Positions 10,997-22,352 of a DNA stretch of 47,587 nt are shown piece by piece. A model generated the notes under the pieces. The model was not told where the DNA came from. It was given only the letters and a program-made list of their open reading frames with translations, and searched no databases. The translations under genes and the position numbers were made by a program. The stretch's first letter is position 1. Each line of letters begins with the position of its first letter. Origin of the DNA: Conoideocrella luteorostrata (lineage: Eukaryota > Ascomycota > Sordariomycetes > Hypocreales > Clavicipitaceae); contig JASWJB010000332.1 in NCBI GenBank assembly GCA_032433595.1, positions 1 to 47,587 of the forward strand, given 5' to 3'.

Positions 10997-11438
10997 ATGG
11001 ACATTGTGCGTGGCTCGCGACGAGCTCGCCATGTAACTGCCAATGCTGCCGCAGCCGCAGCCGAAGCCGATGAACAGGAAGGAGGAAGCTTGGGAGTATG
11101 GAGACGCCAACAACCATCTTGGCCTGAGTCTCAATCCCAATCTCCATCTCAATCTCAACCACCTCAGCAGCAGCAGACCGCCGCACTTGCTGTAACTACG
11201 CCTGGCGCGCCGGTGATAGGGCTAACGCACACGCCGGCGTTACAGCACGGGCAACAGCTCGCATACCAGGAAGCGCCTCCAGTACGGAGACAATATCCGA
11301 GCCAGAGTCATTACCGGCAGCGCCAACAACATCCCCATCAACTGCAAGTGACGCCGGATCAGCCTTTTCAGCAGAACGCTTCGCCGCCGGGGGTGGCCGC
11401 GGCTGGACCAGCGCCGCATCCGTTTCGGCTGCATAGGA
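10997..11438 (+). CDS. Candidate upstream coding exon of APC10 (Gln/Pro/Ser-rich)
   Basis: The open frame starts at ATG 10901 or, more plausibly, 10997. It is rich in Gln, Pro, Ser and Ala, with an Ala run and a QPPQQQQ stretch, and has no recognisable domain. It ends at a consensus donor, GTGAGT at 11439, in phase 1. The acceptor CCCCAG ending at 11762 would restore the frame and read straight into the APC10 ATG at 11792. The joined protein would have 581 aa. The implied intron (324 nt) is long for this window and its branch site is weak. The stretch could instead be untranslated leader or a chance open frame. Confidence 0.4.
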
Positions 11439-11791
11439 GTGAGTTGGGATTTTTGATACGCACATGTTGATTTGCTTGTTGCTTGCTTCACTGCAATCTT
11501 GATATATGGGGCTTGGTTTACAAACAATGTGAATCTGATGGACCTTGAGTTCACGTTTGGCTCACTTAACGCGGGGGGGTGGGCAGTCAAGAAAAGTTTT
11601 GTGCAACCAGCTGGAAAGCAATAAACGCGGATCGTCTAAAAACTTATTTGATTCCCTCCCCCCCGTCCTCCCCCTTTTTTTTTAACCCAGAGGCTGGCCC
11701 TCTGATTTTGCTTCATGAACCACCTTGAGCTTAGTTTACCAAACGATTTCTTCACGCCCCAGTTGTCAACTCACTGCCTTTTCACACCACA

Positions 11792-13145
11792 ATGCCCTTT
11801 GTACAGCCTCCGTCGGGTCAAATGATGATCGATTCACCCCACGGCTCACCTCCATCCAAGCAGATCCCTCGCCGTCCCCTTCAAGAGCTGCCTGCTTCCC
11901 CTGAGGGTAGTATCCTTGCCACAAGAGCCCCGTCTGTTCAGCCACTCCCGTCTGCAGATCAGGAGAATCTCCAGGCTCTGGTCCAAGCCCTCGTCCGTCG
12001 CCATGACTTACTTTCCGAGCATGACGAGGACTATTCTTTCATAGCCCACAGCCTCCAGCATTATTACCATCAACTCTCGCAACAGGGTCTATGCACTATC
12101 ACTCAATCGGAGTTTGCTGACAGCTTTCTAGCCGCGCAGTACGCTGGCACACGGCTCAGCATGCCTTATGAGTCGGATGATTCTGGCTCGGAGCCAGACA
12201 TGAGTGTACTCGCCACGATGAGAGCCCGCCATGGTGGCATGGACCCGCAAATGCAGGGCATAAACACCGGGACATATGATGAAGAAGCGTTTTCATCTCA
12301 GGGACAGTACGAGGCTGAAGATTCTAGCATGGAGGAGCGGGTCGACGAAGAAGACGACGACGAGGAAGGGCCGGAGGAAGAGGTGGAACAAGAAGAAGCC
12401 GCCAACTTGGTCGATCCCGCAGATATTGGACTCAAAGAAATTTCTAATCTGGGCAGATTCACCGTTAGCAGTCATAAGCCAGGGAACGGAATCGAGGAGC
12501 TACGGAGCGATGATCTTAAGTTGTATTGGCAGTATGCAATTCTGTTCCTTTCTCCTTCCCTCTCACGCACAAATCAGCTGTATAGACGTTCTGCTAACCG
12601 AAGCGAGTAGATCTGATGGTCCCCAACCCCACAAACTAACAGTCTACTTCGTCAAACGCGTTGGCATCCGTGACATACGCTTCTTCGTCGACTACAACGA
12701 CGACGAATCCTACACACCCACCAAAATCATCTTCAAGTCAGGAACAAGCGAGAACAACCTTATTGAATTCGCCACCATGACTATGGACAACCCTGTTGGA
12801 TGGCAGCAAGTGCCCATAGCTGGTGCAGGCGGCGAACCGGATGGCAATACATTGGTGTCATATGTCCTGCAGATGCAGATTCTGGAGAACCACCAAAACG
12901 GCAAAGATACTCATTTGAGAGGGATCAAGATTTATGCGTTCGATGCAGATGCTGCTCAGGCAGGGCCGGGTGGTGGCGCGCCGGAGGACATGGCTGATGC
13001 CAGTTTCAGCAAAGACGGTAATGAGAGGTTTAATACCGGTGATAAGTTGGGCGACATTGCGAGGACTTTGGCGGCAGCGAGGTTGGAAGGTGGAGAGACG
13101 GGGTTTACGATTCCGGATTTCATGAGGGAGCCGGAGATTCGATAA
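11792..13145 (+). CDS. APC10: Anaphase-promoting complex subunit 10 (Doc1 domain)
   Basis: Predicted 424-aa subunit of the APC/C ubiquitin ligase, where the Doc1 domain helps capture D-box substrates together with the co-activator. Exons 11792-12531 and 12611-13145 join in frame (GTATGC, GCTAAC, TAG; 79 nt). The first 205 residues are a poorly conserved extension with an acidic Glu/Asp run. The DOC domain covers about 209-385 and includes LGRFTVSSHKPGNGIEELR, LYWQSDGPQPH, VGIRDIRFFVDY and LRGIKIY. The chain ends in the dipeptide Ile-Arg, the IR tail with which Doc1 docks on the TPR subunit Cdc27/APC3. A longer N terminus is possible through an upstream exon. The DOC family call is secure. Confidence 0.93.
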
Positions 13146-13414
13146 CGGATGTGCTTTATTGACCCTATACGAAGACGATGGGGAAATGGAATGGGACAGG
13201 GAACGTGTGCATCTGTCTGGTGGATTAGTTGGTATTTGCGTGATGGCAGGATTTGGCTATTTGATTATCAAAGGGTAAATGCAACATGTTGGGAACTGGG
13301 AACAAAAAAACGAAGCATTGGGAATGGTCTCTAGGCATTGGTGTTACTTAGACGACGGGAAGACCTATTACCTATCTTAGCATGGAAGGAAGTATAAAAT
13401 GAGTAAGTAAATGA

Positions 13415-13526
13415 TAATAGATTAAAGCGGCGAACGGTTGGTCAATGTTCTCCGGCACGGCATAGCTGGTATCTAATCCTGTATTGTTACGCGTTGAGAT
13501 GAGTCATGAGGGACAGAAGAAAGAAA
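13415..13526. repeat. Dispersed element, copy A (3' of APC10)
   Basis: This stretch is clearly related to 42909-43007. Shared blocks in the same order include GTTGGTCAATGTTC (13437-13450), CCGGCA, ATCTAAT and TTGAGATGAGTC (13494-13505), then ATGAG, GAC and an A-rich tail. Small indels separate the blocks. It lies about 290 bp after the APC10 stop codon. Confidence 0.7.
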
Positions 13527-15246
13527 AACAAAACAAAGTATGAGTGGATATACAGGATTTGGCTGGTCCGTCTATGGGAGTGTTTTACGTGATGGGGGTT
13601 CGCCGACAGCACCTCTTCGTTTACGGATTGCTTGTGTCACTCTGTCTTGGGGGGAGCAAGCTGCAAGAAGACTCTGTAATGAAGTACAGCGTCGTCTGTG
13701 CAACAAGAGGCACTGCATGCCATGCAGTTGACCGCATCTTTGGCCTTCGGACATGTTTGGTCAACGCGAGGCTCATCCACAAAGTGTATAAACTACCCAC
13801 ATTCTGTCCGCCTCGGCGCGTGTACAATAAGCCTCATTGATCGACATTGATTGGTAGAAAAGCTGTCTGCAATTGATGAAGAGAGTTGGCCATCAAGATA
13901 TGACCATTCTGCCCATCTTGCTTGCGGCATGGCCGAAGTTAAAGACCAACGTAAAATTGCTATTTGGAGCTACGTGGGGTTTTGGATCCGTAGCTATGTT
14001 TCGTGGCATCATCAGCACCACTGTAGACCGGCCCGCCGCCTTACCAACAATTCTGGAAGCTATCTGCATGTCCTACCAATCGCGTGGCTTGATGCTTACC
14101 CCTGCGAGGCCAATTCGGTCGTCTTTGGAGGATGCCAATGAACACGGATGCCTCATGGGGGGTATTTGTTAGGCACCAACATCTGAGGCTGGAACAGATG
14201 CACTGCCTCGGAGAGCAGGTTCGGTTCGATGCTTATGCCTATGATGTGAATTGGAAGATGCCGTTCGTCTCCTTTGGATGTGACTTAGTTACAAACTATT
14301 GGACCTGGGAAAGACATCGGCCAAGGGGCGAACCTATCGTTTCGATCAATCGATAGCGAGTGGAGTGACATTGCACCCGGAAATAAAAAGCTCGCCCAAT
14401 CCATCTTTTGAAAGATCAGCATTCGCCACCTGGAGCTACTGTATAAATCGTCGCAAGCCTCAGATGGAAGGCTTCCAGAAGGCACATTACGGTGAGGGTC
14501 CACCATGATGCTCGGCTGCTTCCATAAAGGACTAGCACCGCTGGAAAACATGGGTTGTCTTTGACCAAATATTGCGCAATAGTATCCTGAGGCTGACCCA
14601 CGAGAGACCGAGAGACCCAGAGACATTGGGCCGTACGATCCCCAGCCAAGAAAACCCCAGATAAGCAAATTGGACATTGATTGCCACGCCCGCCCGGGGG
14701 GGGGCTGTGTATAACGTCACCATCCTCTTCTCATTACGGTTGGCGGCTGTCATGTGTGGCCGGACCACCGTATTAGTCGGATTCGCCAAGCTAGGCAGAC
14801 CTCTAGGCATGTCGGCACCTCGCCTTACCGTCCCAGGTTGTTGGGCATGCTGGGGATGTGGTGCATCAACAAAAATGTGGCATCGGCTGCAAAGTTCCGT
14901 CCAGTAGCGCGGGTTCGCAAAGCCTGTCGGCACCATCAAACCAGCCGTCCAAGTTGACCCTCGTGAAGTTCGAGTGAGGGGTTTCCCAAAGGTCCTAGGG
15001 GGGTACATGTGTGGGCTGTGAAACGGATAATGCGACGACTCGGCAGCCACAAACGAACAATGTTTGGGGTCATGATACGGCGAGATGGTAAACTATACAT
15101 GTGCTCGTAGAACAGAAAGTACTCCGTATTTTGTCAGATTACGTTCGCTTTCATCGTATGACGACCAGCAGGCAGACGCTGACTGGTAGCAAACAAGCAG
15201 CTGCCAAGACGAAGAAGTATGGAGAAGCTAACTAACTAATTAACTG

Positions 15247-15260
15247 CTCCGTACGGAGTA
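15247..15260. repeat. TACGGAGTA motif as fused palindrome
   Basis: CTCCGTACGGAG (15247-15258) followed by TA is two motif copies fused head to head without a spacer. Another copy lies about 120 bp upstream at 15119-15127. Confidence 0.75.
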
Positions 15261-15534
15261 CATAGCCCCGCTATTTGGAGGTGCTGTCATCCCATTCGAA
15301 CAGCTGGGCAGTTGCGCGCGCTGCCTAGAAGCTAGCAGCTTGGCGTTTATGGAATCATAGGCACTTGCAAGACATGGAGAGTCTATGTCGTCGATGCAGG
15401 GAAGAAAATGGATTTTTTTAATGTTTGAAAGAGGCGACGAAAGATGCAAATGGACCGAGTCTGGACGGCCTCGCCCAAACACTTTTGTTAATCAATTCTA
15501 TCAAAGTGGTCTGCCTGTTTCCCCCCACTGCACG

Positions 15535-15588
15535 GCGCTGAGCGGGCAAGCAAACATCGAGCTCGATGTTTGCTTGCCCGCGCTGAGC
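15535..15588. repeat. Perfect 40-bp palindrome flanked by 9-bp direct repeats
   Basis: Positions 15542-15581 form a perfect palindrome with no spacer: 20-bp arms meeting at GAG|CTC, left arm GCGGGCAAGCAAACATCGAG. The 9-mer GCGCTGAGC occurs at 15535-15543 and 15580-15588, overlapping each end by two bases. This could be an insertion with a 9-bp target duplication. It could also be the product of replication template switching. Confidence 0.9.
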
Positions 15589-16166
15589 CACACTGAGCCT
15601 CGCCAGATCCATGCCGAACATCCGCCAGACCCCTTCTGAAGCTAGCCTGTGCTACCGGCTACGGCGCCCCACTGCTGTTCTCACACCCTTGCATGAAGTC
15701 ACGGATGTTGGCAGTAGTCCGCACTACACACCTACCAGGAAGGCAGTTACTTGCCAATTGCCAAAGGGTATCGTGCCGGCTGTGTCGTTGCTCCAACTCC
15801 GCGTTGAGAGCTTCTACTTCCACTTTCTCAGAAGACGTCAGAGATGGGTGTCGTGCAACTGCAGCATTCATAAATACAGACGTTTCCGCACCCCCTTCTT
15901 CAGTCCTCACGGCTAGCCAGCTTGTTTCGCATCATTATCCAATTACTTTACATATTCATCGTGTAAATATCACCAAACATCTCTTCCCCCTCGCTTTGAC
16001 GAGCCCTCTCTTTTAATATCCTCCCGTCCTTTTCTAGCGACCTCGCAGCTCGCATAGTCGTGGCTAAAACCTGCCCACGAGAGCTGCTGGCCCATTCATA
16101 TCACTACAGACCGCAACACGAACAGCCGCAACCATAACTTCCTTCACCTCATCCACTGAACCCATC

Positions 16167-17343
16167 ATGGCCGAAGTAAATGGAGGAGGCTCGTCTGGCA
16201 AGGCGGCTGCGCCGGCATACGACGCCCAACCCAAGATGAATGTTGAACCGCCGAGGCAGGAAGACCTTCAACAGAGCTATGCCACTCTTCTCGGCAATGA
16301 TCCCAACCCCAAGGGCTGGTATGGCACCATGAGTTAGTACTGCCATGCCGTGTGATCCCGTCCGGCCCGGACCATCTGTACTGACAGTGAACGCCTTTAG
16401 TTAACAACATCGGCGCCTGTACCGGAACAATGGGTGCTATTCCCTTCTGCTTCTGTTGCCCTAACCCTTACAAGAATGTCCATCAGGGCAATGTCGGTCT
16501 TGTTACCAAGTTTGGCCGCTTTTACAAGGCTGTCGATCCCGGTCTCGTAAAGGTCAACCCCCTCAGCGAAAAGCTCATCCAAATCGATGTCAAGATTCAG
16601 ACATCCGAGGTTCCTGAGCAGATTTGCATGACCAAGGACAACGTCACTTTGCGCCTCACTTCTGTTATTTACTATCACATTGTAGCTCCCCACAAGGCTG
16701 CGTTCGGTATCTCCAACGTACGTCAAGCGCTGCTGGAGCGTACCCAGACGACGCTGCGTCACGTTATCGGAGCGCGCATCCTCCAGGATGTCATTGAGCG
16801 CCGCGAGGAAATTGCCGATTCCATTCGTGAGATTATCGAGGATGTCGCTGCGGGCTGGGGTGTTCAGGTGGAGAGCATGCTCATCAAAGACATCATCTTC
16901 AGTCAGGAGCTTCAAGAGTCCCTCTCCATGGCCGCCCAGAGCAAGCGTATCGGTGAAAGCAAGGTCATCGCAGCCAAGGCCGAGGTAAGCCTAACCTATG
17001 TTCATGAATTGAACGGCTCAGCTGACAAATTTCGTATTCATAGGTCGAATCTGCCAAGTTGATGCGACAGGCCGCCGACATCCTTAGCTCGGCCCCTGCT
17101 ATGCAAATTCGATACCTCGAAGCTATGCAGGCCATGGCCAAGTCGGCTAATAGCAAAGTCATCTTCCTGCCCGGTGCCCACCAGAACTTGCAGGCTACCA
17201 TGAACGCTTTCGGGCCTGGGGACAATGGCGAGGGCAGCAGCTCCAACCGAATTGACACCAGCGGCCAGAACCAAAATGAGTTTGGAGGTCAGGACTCCGG
17301 TTTGCAAACTGCCATCAACGCTCGTGTCGTGGAGAACATCTAA
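16167..17343 (+). CDS. Stomatin/prohibitin-family (PHB domain) membrane protein
   Basis: Predicted 349-aa SPFH/stomatin-family scaffold protein that would assemble on the cytosolic face of membranes. Exons are 16167-16332, 16401-16984 and 17044-17343; both introns (68 and 59 nt) preserve the frame. The N-terminal 55 residues are polar. A hydrophobic hairpin-type segment, INNIGACTGTMGAIPFCFCC, follows and contains several Cys residues that could be palmitoylated. The PHB domain starts at NVGLVTKFGRFYKAVDPG and contains KIQTSEVPEQICMTKDN. An Ala/Glu-rich helical stretch (AAQSKRIGESKVIAAKAE) leads to the oligomerisation region (LMRQAADIL, LEAMQAMAKSANSKVIFLP). The tail is Gly/Asn/Gln-rich and polar. 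Which membrane it occupies cannot be read from the sequence. Confidence 0.95.
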
Positions 17344-18417
17344 CGACGCTGCCGCCAACGACCGTCAAGAGTGTGATATGCTAACTCGGAGTCATCCGGT
17401 TGATTAGGGTGGTATAATTGATTTCGAGTGCCTCTATTTCATGAGCACCCATTCGTCTTCAAACCTTGCTGCTGCGCCAATTTATCATCCGGATGCACTC
17501 CGATCCAGTTACGTCCCGTCATCGTCTTGTCACGCCGAAAACGATTTGATTCGCCCGCTTTTATACCCGCTACGCAATGGAAAGTCGTGGGCTTCTATGT
17601 TGCTCGCAGTGTTTTTTGCCTTCGTGTTTACCTTTTTACTTTTATGATGACAGGAGGCTTCCTTTCTTACTTTGTGGTATTCGTTTTCTCTATGACTTTG
17701 CTCCAAAGTAAAGATTCATGAACTTGGTTGAGATACCCCGCCACTCGTCCGCCGCACAGATTTCGCTCTACGTAGTGGCGAGGATAAAATGGAGATTATG
17801 TGTTGTCAGTGGTCTTTGGTCTGGATGTTGCGATGGATCCAAATCGTTTGCTTGGTAAATCCGGTCGAGGCAATTTGTATTTCTGATTTGATTTTTTCTT
17901 TCTCTTTTCTTTTCCACATCTCTGTAGAATATGACATAGTAATTCAAGACAGCTCAAATTGATAATGCAGGTTAATCACAGCGTGGTCTTGAGGTGCCAT
18001 CACATTTATTTTTCTTTCACTTTGGGCCTTGATGATTTTGGTTGAATATTGCCATTTTAGTACTTTAGTAACCACATTTTTCTCCTACCGCAGCTCCCAC
18101 AAAGTCATGACCCATAGACAATGTGACCGTGATACGTAGGAAGAAAGCAGAAATGACAACAAATTGAGAGTAAATCAAAATTAAAAAAGCCATTCGCGCC
18201 AAATGCCTAAGAAGATGTCCATCCGAAAACGCCGTAGATGAGAGGCCAGAAGACTCAACACGGCCCCAAGCATCGCCCACTTCTAGTTGAATCTCAGGTA
18301 TCAAATCATATATCTACACATCACACATGGTATGCAGGCTCTGTCTGATCCCATATTTTTTTTTCGTCTTCCTTAGTATTGCCTGCTGAAGTCGCAACAT
18401 CATTTTTCGAACCGCCT
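17344..18417. other. Convergent intergenic region
   Basis: Lies between the 3' ends of the stomatin-like gene and NOP58 and holds both 3' untranslated regions. It is T-rich. No gene, RNA or motif copy was recognised. Confidence 0.5.
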
Positions 18418-20380
18418 CTACTCGGTGCCAGAGTGACGCTTCTTCTTCTTCTGCTTCTTCTCCTTTTTGGACTCGGCCTCGTCGGCGTCCTCATCGTGCT
18501 TTCTCTTTTTCTTCTCCGACGTGGGCTCGGCCTTTGATGGCGTGGATTGGGCCTCCGCCTTGCGGAGCTTCTTCAATTCCTTTTTACTGAAAACCTTGGG
18601 GGTGCCGTCGGTGTTGAGTTGAACGTCGCCACGCTCGTACTTTCTCTTGAACTTCTTGACTGATAAACCAGCGAGCTCAGCGAGACGCTCGTACTCGGCA
18701 CTTGATAGCTTGGCTACCTTGTTGGCGGGTGTGGCGGCATCATCATCATCATCGCTATCAGCTTCTTTGGCGTCTTGCATCTCCTCATCTGATTCCTCCT
18801 CAACGGCTTCGATCTTCTTGGGGGTTTTGTCCTTTTTGGGTTTCTTTTCCTTCTTCGGGATGGCCTCGCCATTGACCTCTTCATTCGTAATACCGTCGGC
18901 ATCGGTGTTATATCGCTTGGTCTCCTTGAGAACGAAGGAGCCGGCAGCGCCGACGATTTCGCCTGATGGGGCAACGTTAGCGCCCTTGGGCAGCGGCGGC
19001 TTACCCTCAAGCTTTCGCAAGTGGTTCTCTAACTTGATACGAGCGCTTAGGCCGAGAATGGCACGTTCCTCTTCGTCCTCTTCGTCATCGTCACCGAGAG
19101 CATCGACACGCAAACCCAGGGCAGCCTTGGCAGCCAGCATACGAGCAATCTTGCCCTTGTTGCGGCCGGTCGCCTGACCGATAAGAGAGGAGTGGTAGAT
19201 TAAACCATACTTGGGAGTGTCATGTTTGGTTTTGAGTGCACGGAACAGGGCCTTTTCAGCACCAAGAATCTGGATAGTGGAACCGGGCGACTTGGCAAGG
19301 CTGATGAGGGAACCAGCGTGGGCGATCAATCTAGCACCAACCAAGTATCCAACGAGGGCAGACAGGTTGGGAGCGATGGCTCGCATACGGGTCTCCAAGT
19401 AAGAGGACAGCTCGGCACGGTACTCCGAGTATTTGATGACCTGCTCGGCCAACAATTTTATGTTCTCCAAATCTTCATCCATGATCTCGGTGCCCATGCT
19501 GATCTCAGCGGCAGCCTTGATGGCAACTTCAACTTCCTCGGGAAGAATTTCAGACAGGTCACTGTCCGCAACGTTGGTTCGCATACCTACGGCGAGGATG
19601 ACACGAGCGTAAGCAAGGTTGTCATTCAGGATCTTGGCCATCTCGGGGAAATGCCAGCCATACCACTCCTTGGTTCGCATGGCATAGACGTTCAACTCTT
19701 TGTCCATATCATCAAGCAGCTTGACAGCCTGAATAATCATGGAGTCGACCTTGTCGGCAGAGAACTTGAGCTTGTGACGGGACATCGAATGGGAGAGACC
19801 GAGCGACATGCGATCGACGATTTCCTGTTCCAGTCCGGGAATGAGAGATGAGATGTGTTCACGAATTCCTCGGAAGACCTCCATAGTGTTGTTGCCAGAC
19901 ACCGGGGAGATGTTGAACTGAGGCAAGTTGGAGATGGCAGTTCCCAGCTTCAAATCGGCAACGGCGAGTGAGGCCTTCTTCTCGCTCTTGAGGTCTTCGA
20001 GTAGGGTTGTTAAAAGCTCGGGGACCTTGCCCTCCTTGAGAGAAGCGGCCTCCTCAAGGGCCATAGCAGCGCTGTCGAACTTGACGAACTTTTTCAATTT
20101 CAACCTGGATAAATTTTTGTTAATAGGCCGTAATTGGAGAGTCGATGTAACGGTATTGAAGGAATCCTCACATTTCGACCAGCTTCTCGGGGCGGCCAAG
20201 CTCTGTGGCGAGGTCATCATTCTTGAACATTTTCTTGTCTGCAGCCTTGAACAGGCCGTAGCTGTGGTATATTAGCCATCAAAAACGCAGTTACAGTCGA
20301 AGGCTACTTCCTCCAGTTAAGCGAAGTAGGAGACTAAAAACTCACCCCGCAGGCGTTTCGGCAAGAACGAAGAGAGACAT
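18418..20380 (-). CDS. NOP58: Nucleolar protein 58, box C/D snoRNP core
   Basis: Predicted 603-aa core protein of box C/D snoRNPs, needed for 2'-O-methylation of rRNA and for pre-rRNA processing. Exons are 20380-20346, 20261-20172 and 20104-18418; both junctions are split-codon and frame-consistent. The N terminus [16 protein letters not shown] is the family hallmark (NOP5NT, about 1-66). A central coiled-coil/NOSIC region follows. The Nop domain contains [25 protein letters not shown] and [15 protein letters not shown], then [14 protein letters not shown]. The C-terminal third carries alternating acidic and Lys-rich blocks ([10 protein letters not shown] and [10 protein letters not shown]), the KKE/D tail typical of Nop58 rather than Nop56. 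It is divergent from the V-ATPase subunit d gene. Confidence 0.97.
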
Positions 20381-20876
20381 TGTGGAAGGTTGAGGCTCTC
20401 TCCAGCGATCCTGCTCAGGTTGATTGTGCTTCGGCTTTCTTGCGAGACACAATTGCGATCGATGTGCGCACGGCAGGACAGAGTGTGATGGAAATTTTTC
20501 AGTCAAGAAAAGCTTCAGTCCCCACTCAATTTTTTTTTGGCTCGGGTCCTGCGCACAGGTGGACGGCAAAGCCTGCGATCCGGATACCGGCATTTCAATA
20601 TTCCGATATTACTTTGAGCGCCTGGGCTCTCGCTCACGTGTATTCCGTAGTCAGATTTGCCTCCGTGCTTAACGTTCGGAGCTAACTATAGCGGGCTGCA
20701 GCAACCATACATACGGCGTGGTTGAGCACTACGCATTATCCTGAGTTCCACCAAAGGACGGACATCATCTCTACATTACGGACGCGCAACACATCTACTT
20801 GCAGATACCCCATCCGTCGCTGCTGCCAAATTCCGCCTCGCGACACAACCATCCGACTGAGGAGACGTTGGGCAAC
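20381..20876. promoter_or_regulatory. Divergent promoter NOP58 / VMA6 with CACGTG
   Basis: The 496 bp between the two start codons include CACGTG at 20635-20640, roughly in the middle. The same core lies in the MRPS28/RPS0 promoter. A shared Cbf1/bHLH-type input is an inference from this recurrence. Confidence 0.45.
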
Positions 20877-22143
20877 ATGGAGGGTCTGTACTTTAATGTT
20901 AACAACGGGTATGCCGACGGCTTGACACGGAGGATCGAGCCACTACTGACTTCTGAATAGCTACGTCGAGGGCATCGTCCGCGGTTACCGCAATGGCTTG
21001 CTTACCGGTCCGGCTTACAATAACTTGACTCAGTGCGAGACAATTGACGGTAGGAGAGAATCAACGTAGTTCTATCTTGATGACCTGCGTAGTGCTAATT
21101 ATAACGACCAGATCTTAAGCTGCAGCTTGGCCCTGCCTATGGCGACTTTCTCGCTTCCCTGCCCCCCAACCCATCGACATCCAGCCTTGCAGCTAAGACG
21201 ACAGACAAGCTTGTTTCGGAGTTCCGTTACGTGCGGGCGAATGCTGTAGGATCGCTGGCGACCTTTATGAATTATGTCACCTATGGATACATGATCGACA
21301 ATGTTGCTCTACTCATCACTGGAACCCTTCACGAAAGAGATACTCGCGAGCTGTTGGAGAGATGCCACCCTTTGGGTTGGTTCGAGACTATGCCTGTGCT
21401 TTGCGTTGCCACGAATATCGAAGAACTTTACAACAGCGTCCTGATCGAGACGCCCCTTGCTCGTTACTTCAAGGGCAGCCTCAGCCACCAGGACCTCGAT
21501 GAGCTCAACATTGAGATTGTACGAAATACTCTCTACAAGAATTACCTTGAAGACTTTTACAACTTTGTCAACTCGCACCCTGATATGAGCGGCACGCCAA
21601 CAGCAGAGGTCATGTCGGAGATCCTCGAGTTTGAGGCTGACCGAAGAGCCATTAACATCACTCTCAACTCTTTTGGTACGGAATTATCCAAGGCTGACCG
21701 TAATAAGCTTTATCCCAGCTTTGGAAAGCTATACCCAGAAGGCACTCTTATGCTCTCACGAGCTGATGACGCCGAGGGAGTTCGTCTGGCTGTCGATGGT
21801 GTTCACGATTACAAGACTTTCTTCGACGCCGCTGCACTGGGTGGTTCGAGTGGCCCCGGAAACATGGGTGGTGGCTCTTCCGATGGAAAAACTCTGGAGG
21901 ATATGTTCTACCAGAAGGAGATGGAGATCTCAAAGGGTGCCTTTACAAGACAATTTACATATGCTATTGTCTATGCTTGGGTGAAGCTGCGAGAACAGGT
22001 CAGTCTCGAAATAGCATCTAATAAACCATTACGAGTATGCATTGCTGACAATCCAACAGGAGATTCGAAATATCACATGGATCGCCGAATGCATAGCCCA
22101 GAACCAGAAGGACCGCATTGGCAATTTTATTAGCGTGTTTTGA
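20877..22143 (+). CDS. VMA6: V-type H+-ATPase V0 subunit d
   Basis: Predicted 363-aa subunit d, the cytosolic cap of the V0 ring that couples the V1 central stalk to the proteolipid ring and so supports vacuolar acidification. Exons are 20877-20908, 20961-21049, 21112-21998 and 22060-22143, all frame-consistent. The chain starts [20 protein letters not shown], typical of the family, and continues [16 protein letters not shown]. Further hallmarks are [20 protein letters not shown] and [10 protein letters not shown]. It closes with [20 protein letters not shown]. The first exon is only 32 nt and the last 84 nt, so a search for single long frames would miss both ends. The 3' end converges on MRPS28, with 209 bp between the stop codons. 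Confidence 0.97.
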
Positions 22144-22352
22144 TGAGCCAACGATGTGGTCTCCTAATTTTGTTATTTTAATTATCATGGCTTGTAGTAT
22201 ATGACCCCCGCTAGCTCAAAACTGCACTGTAGAAAGGTTTACAATTGGTGCATAAGGGCAGAGGCTAACGATGTATTCGAGTATGTAGACAGGCAAAGTG
22301 TCCACCGAGTGGCTTGATGTTGTACAGATAAAAAAAGTAGTCTACAGCATTT

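Larger units (their letters stand above)
13146..16166. other. 3-kb intergenic region
   Basis: No gene supported. It contains the element shared with the LENG1-like 3' flank (13415-13526), motif copies at 15119-15127 and 15247-15260, and the 40-bp palindrome at 15542-15581. A 172-codon minus-strand open frame at 14532-15050 has no recognisable features. Confidence 0.5.

Noticed and set aside
14532..15050. 172-codon minus-strand open frame
   Set aside because: No domain, no coding-like composition and no consistent context; it lies in a repeat-bearing intergenic region.
17645..17740. Possible box C/D snoRNA starting at ATGATGA
   Set aside because: A C-box-like heptamer is present, but I found no CTGA D box at a suitable distance and no closing stem.
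19222..19851. 209-codon frame antisense to NOP58
   Set aside because: It is a shadow of the strongly conserved NOP58 coding sequence. The same holds for frames antisense to RPS0 (24093-24629) and the hydroxylase (9382-9906).
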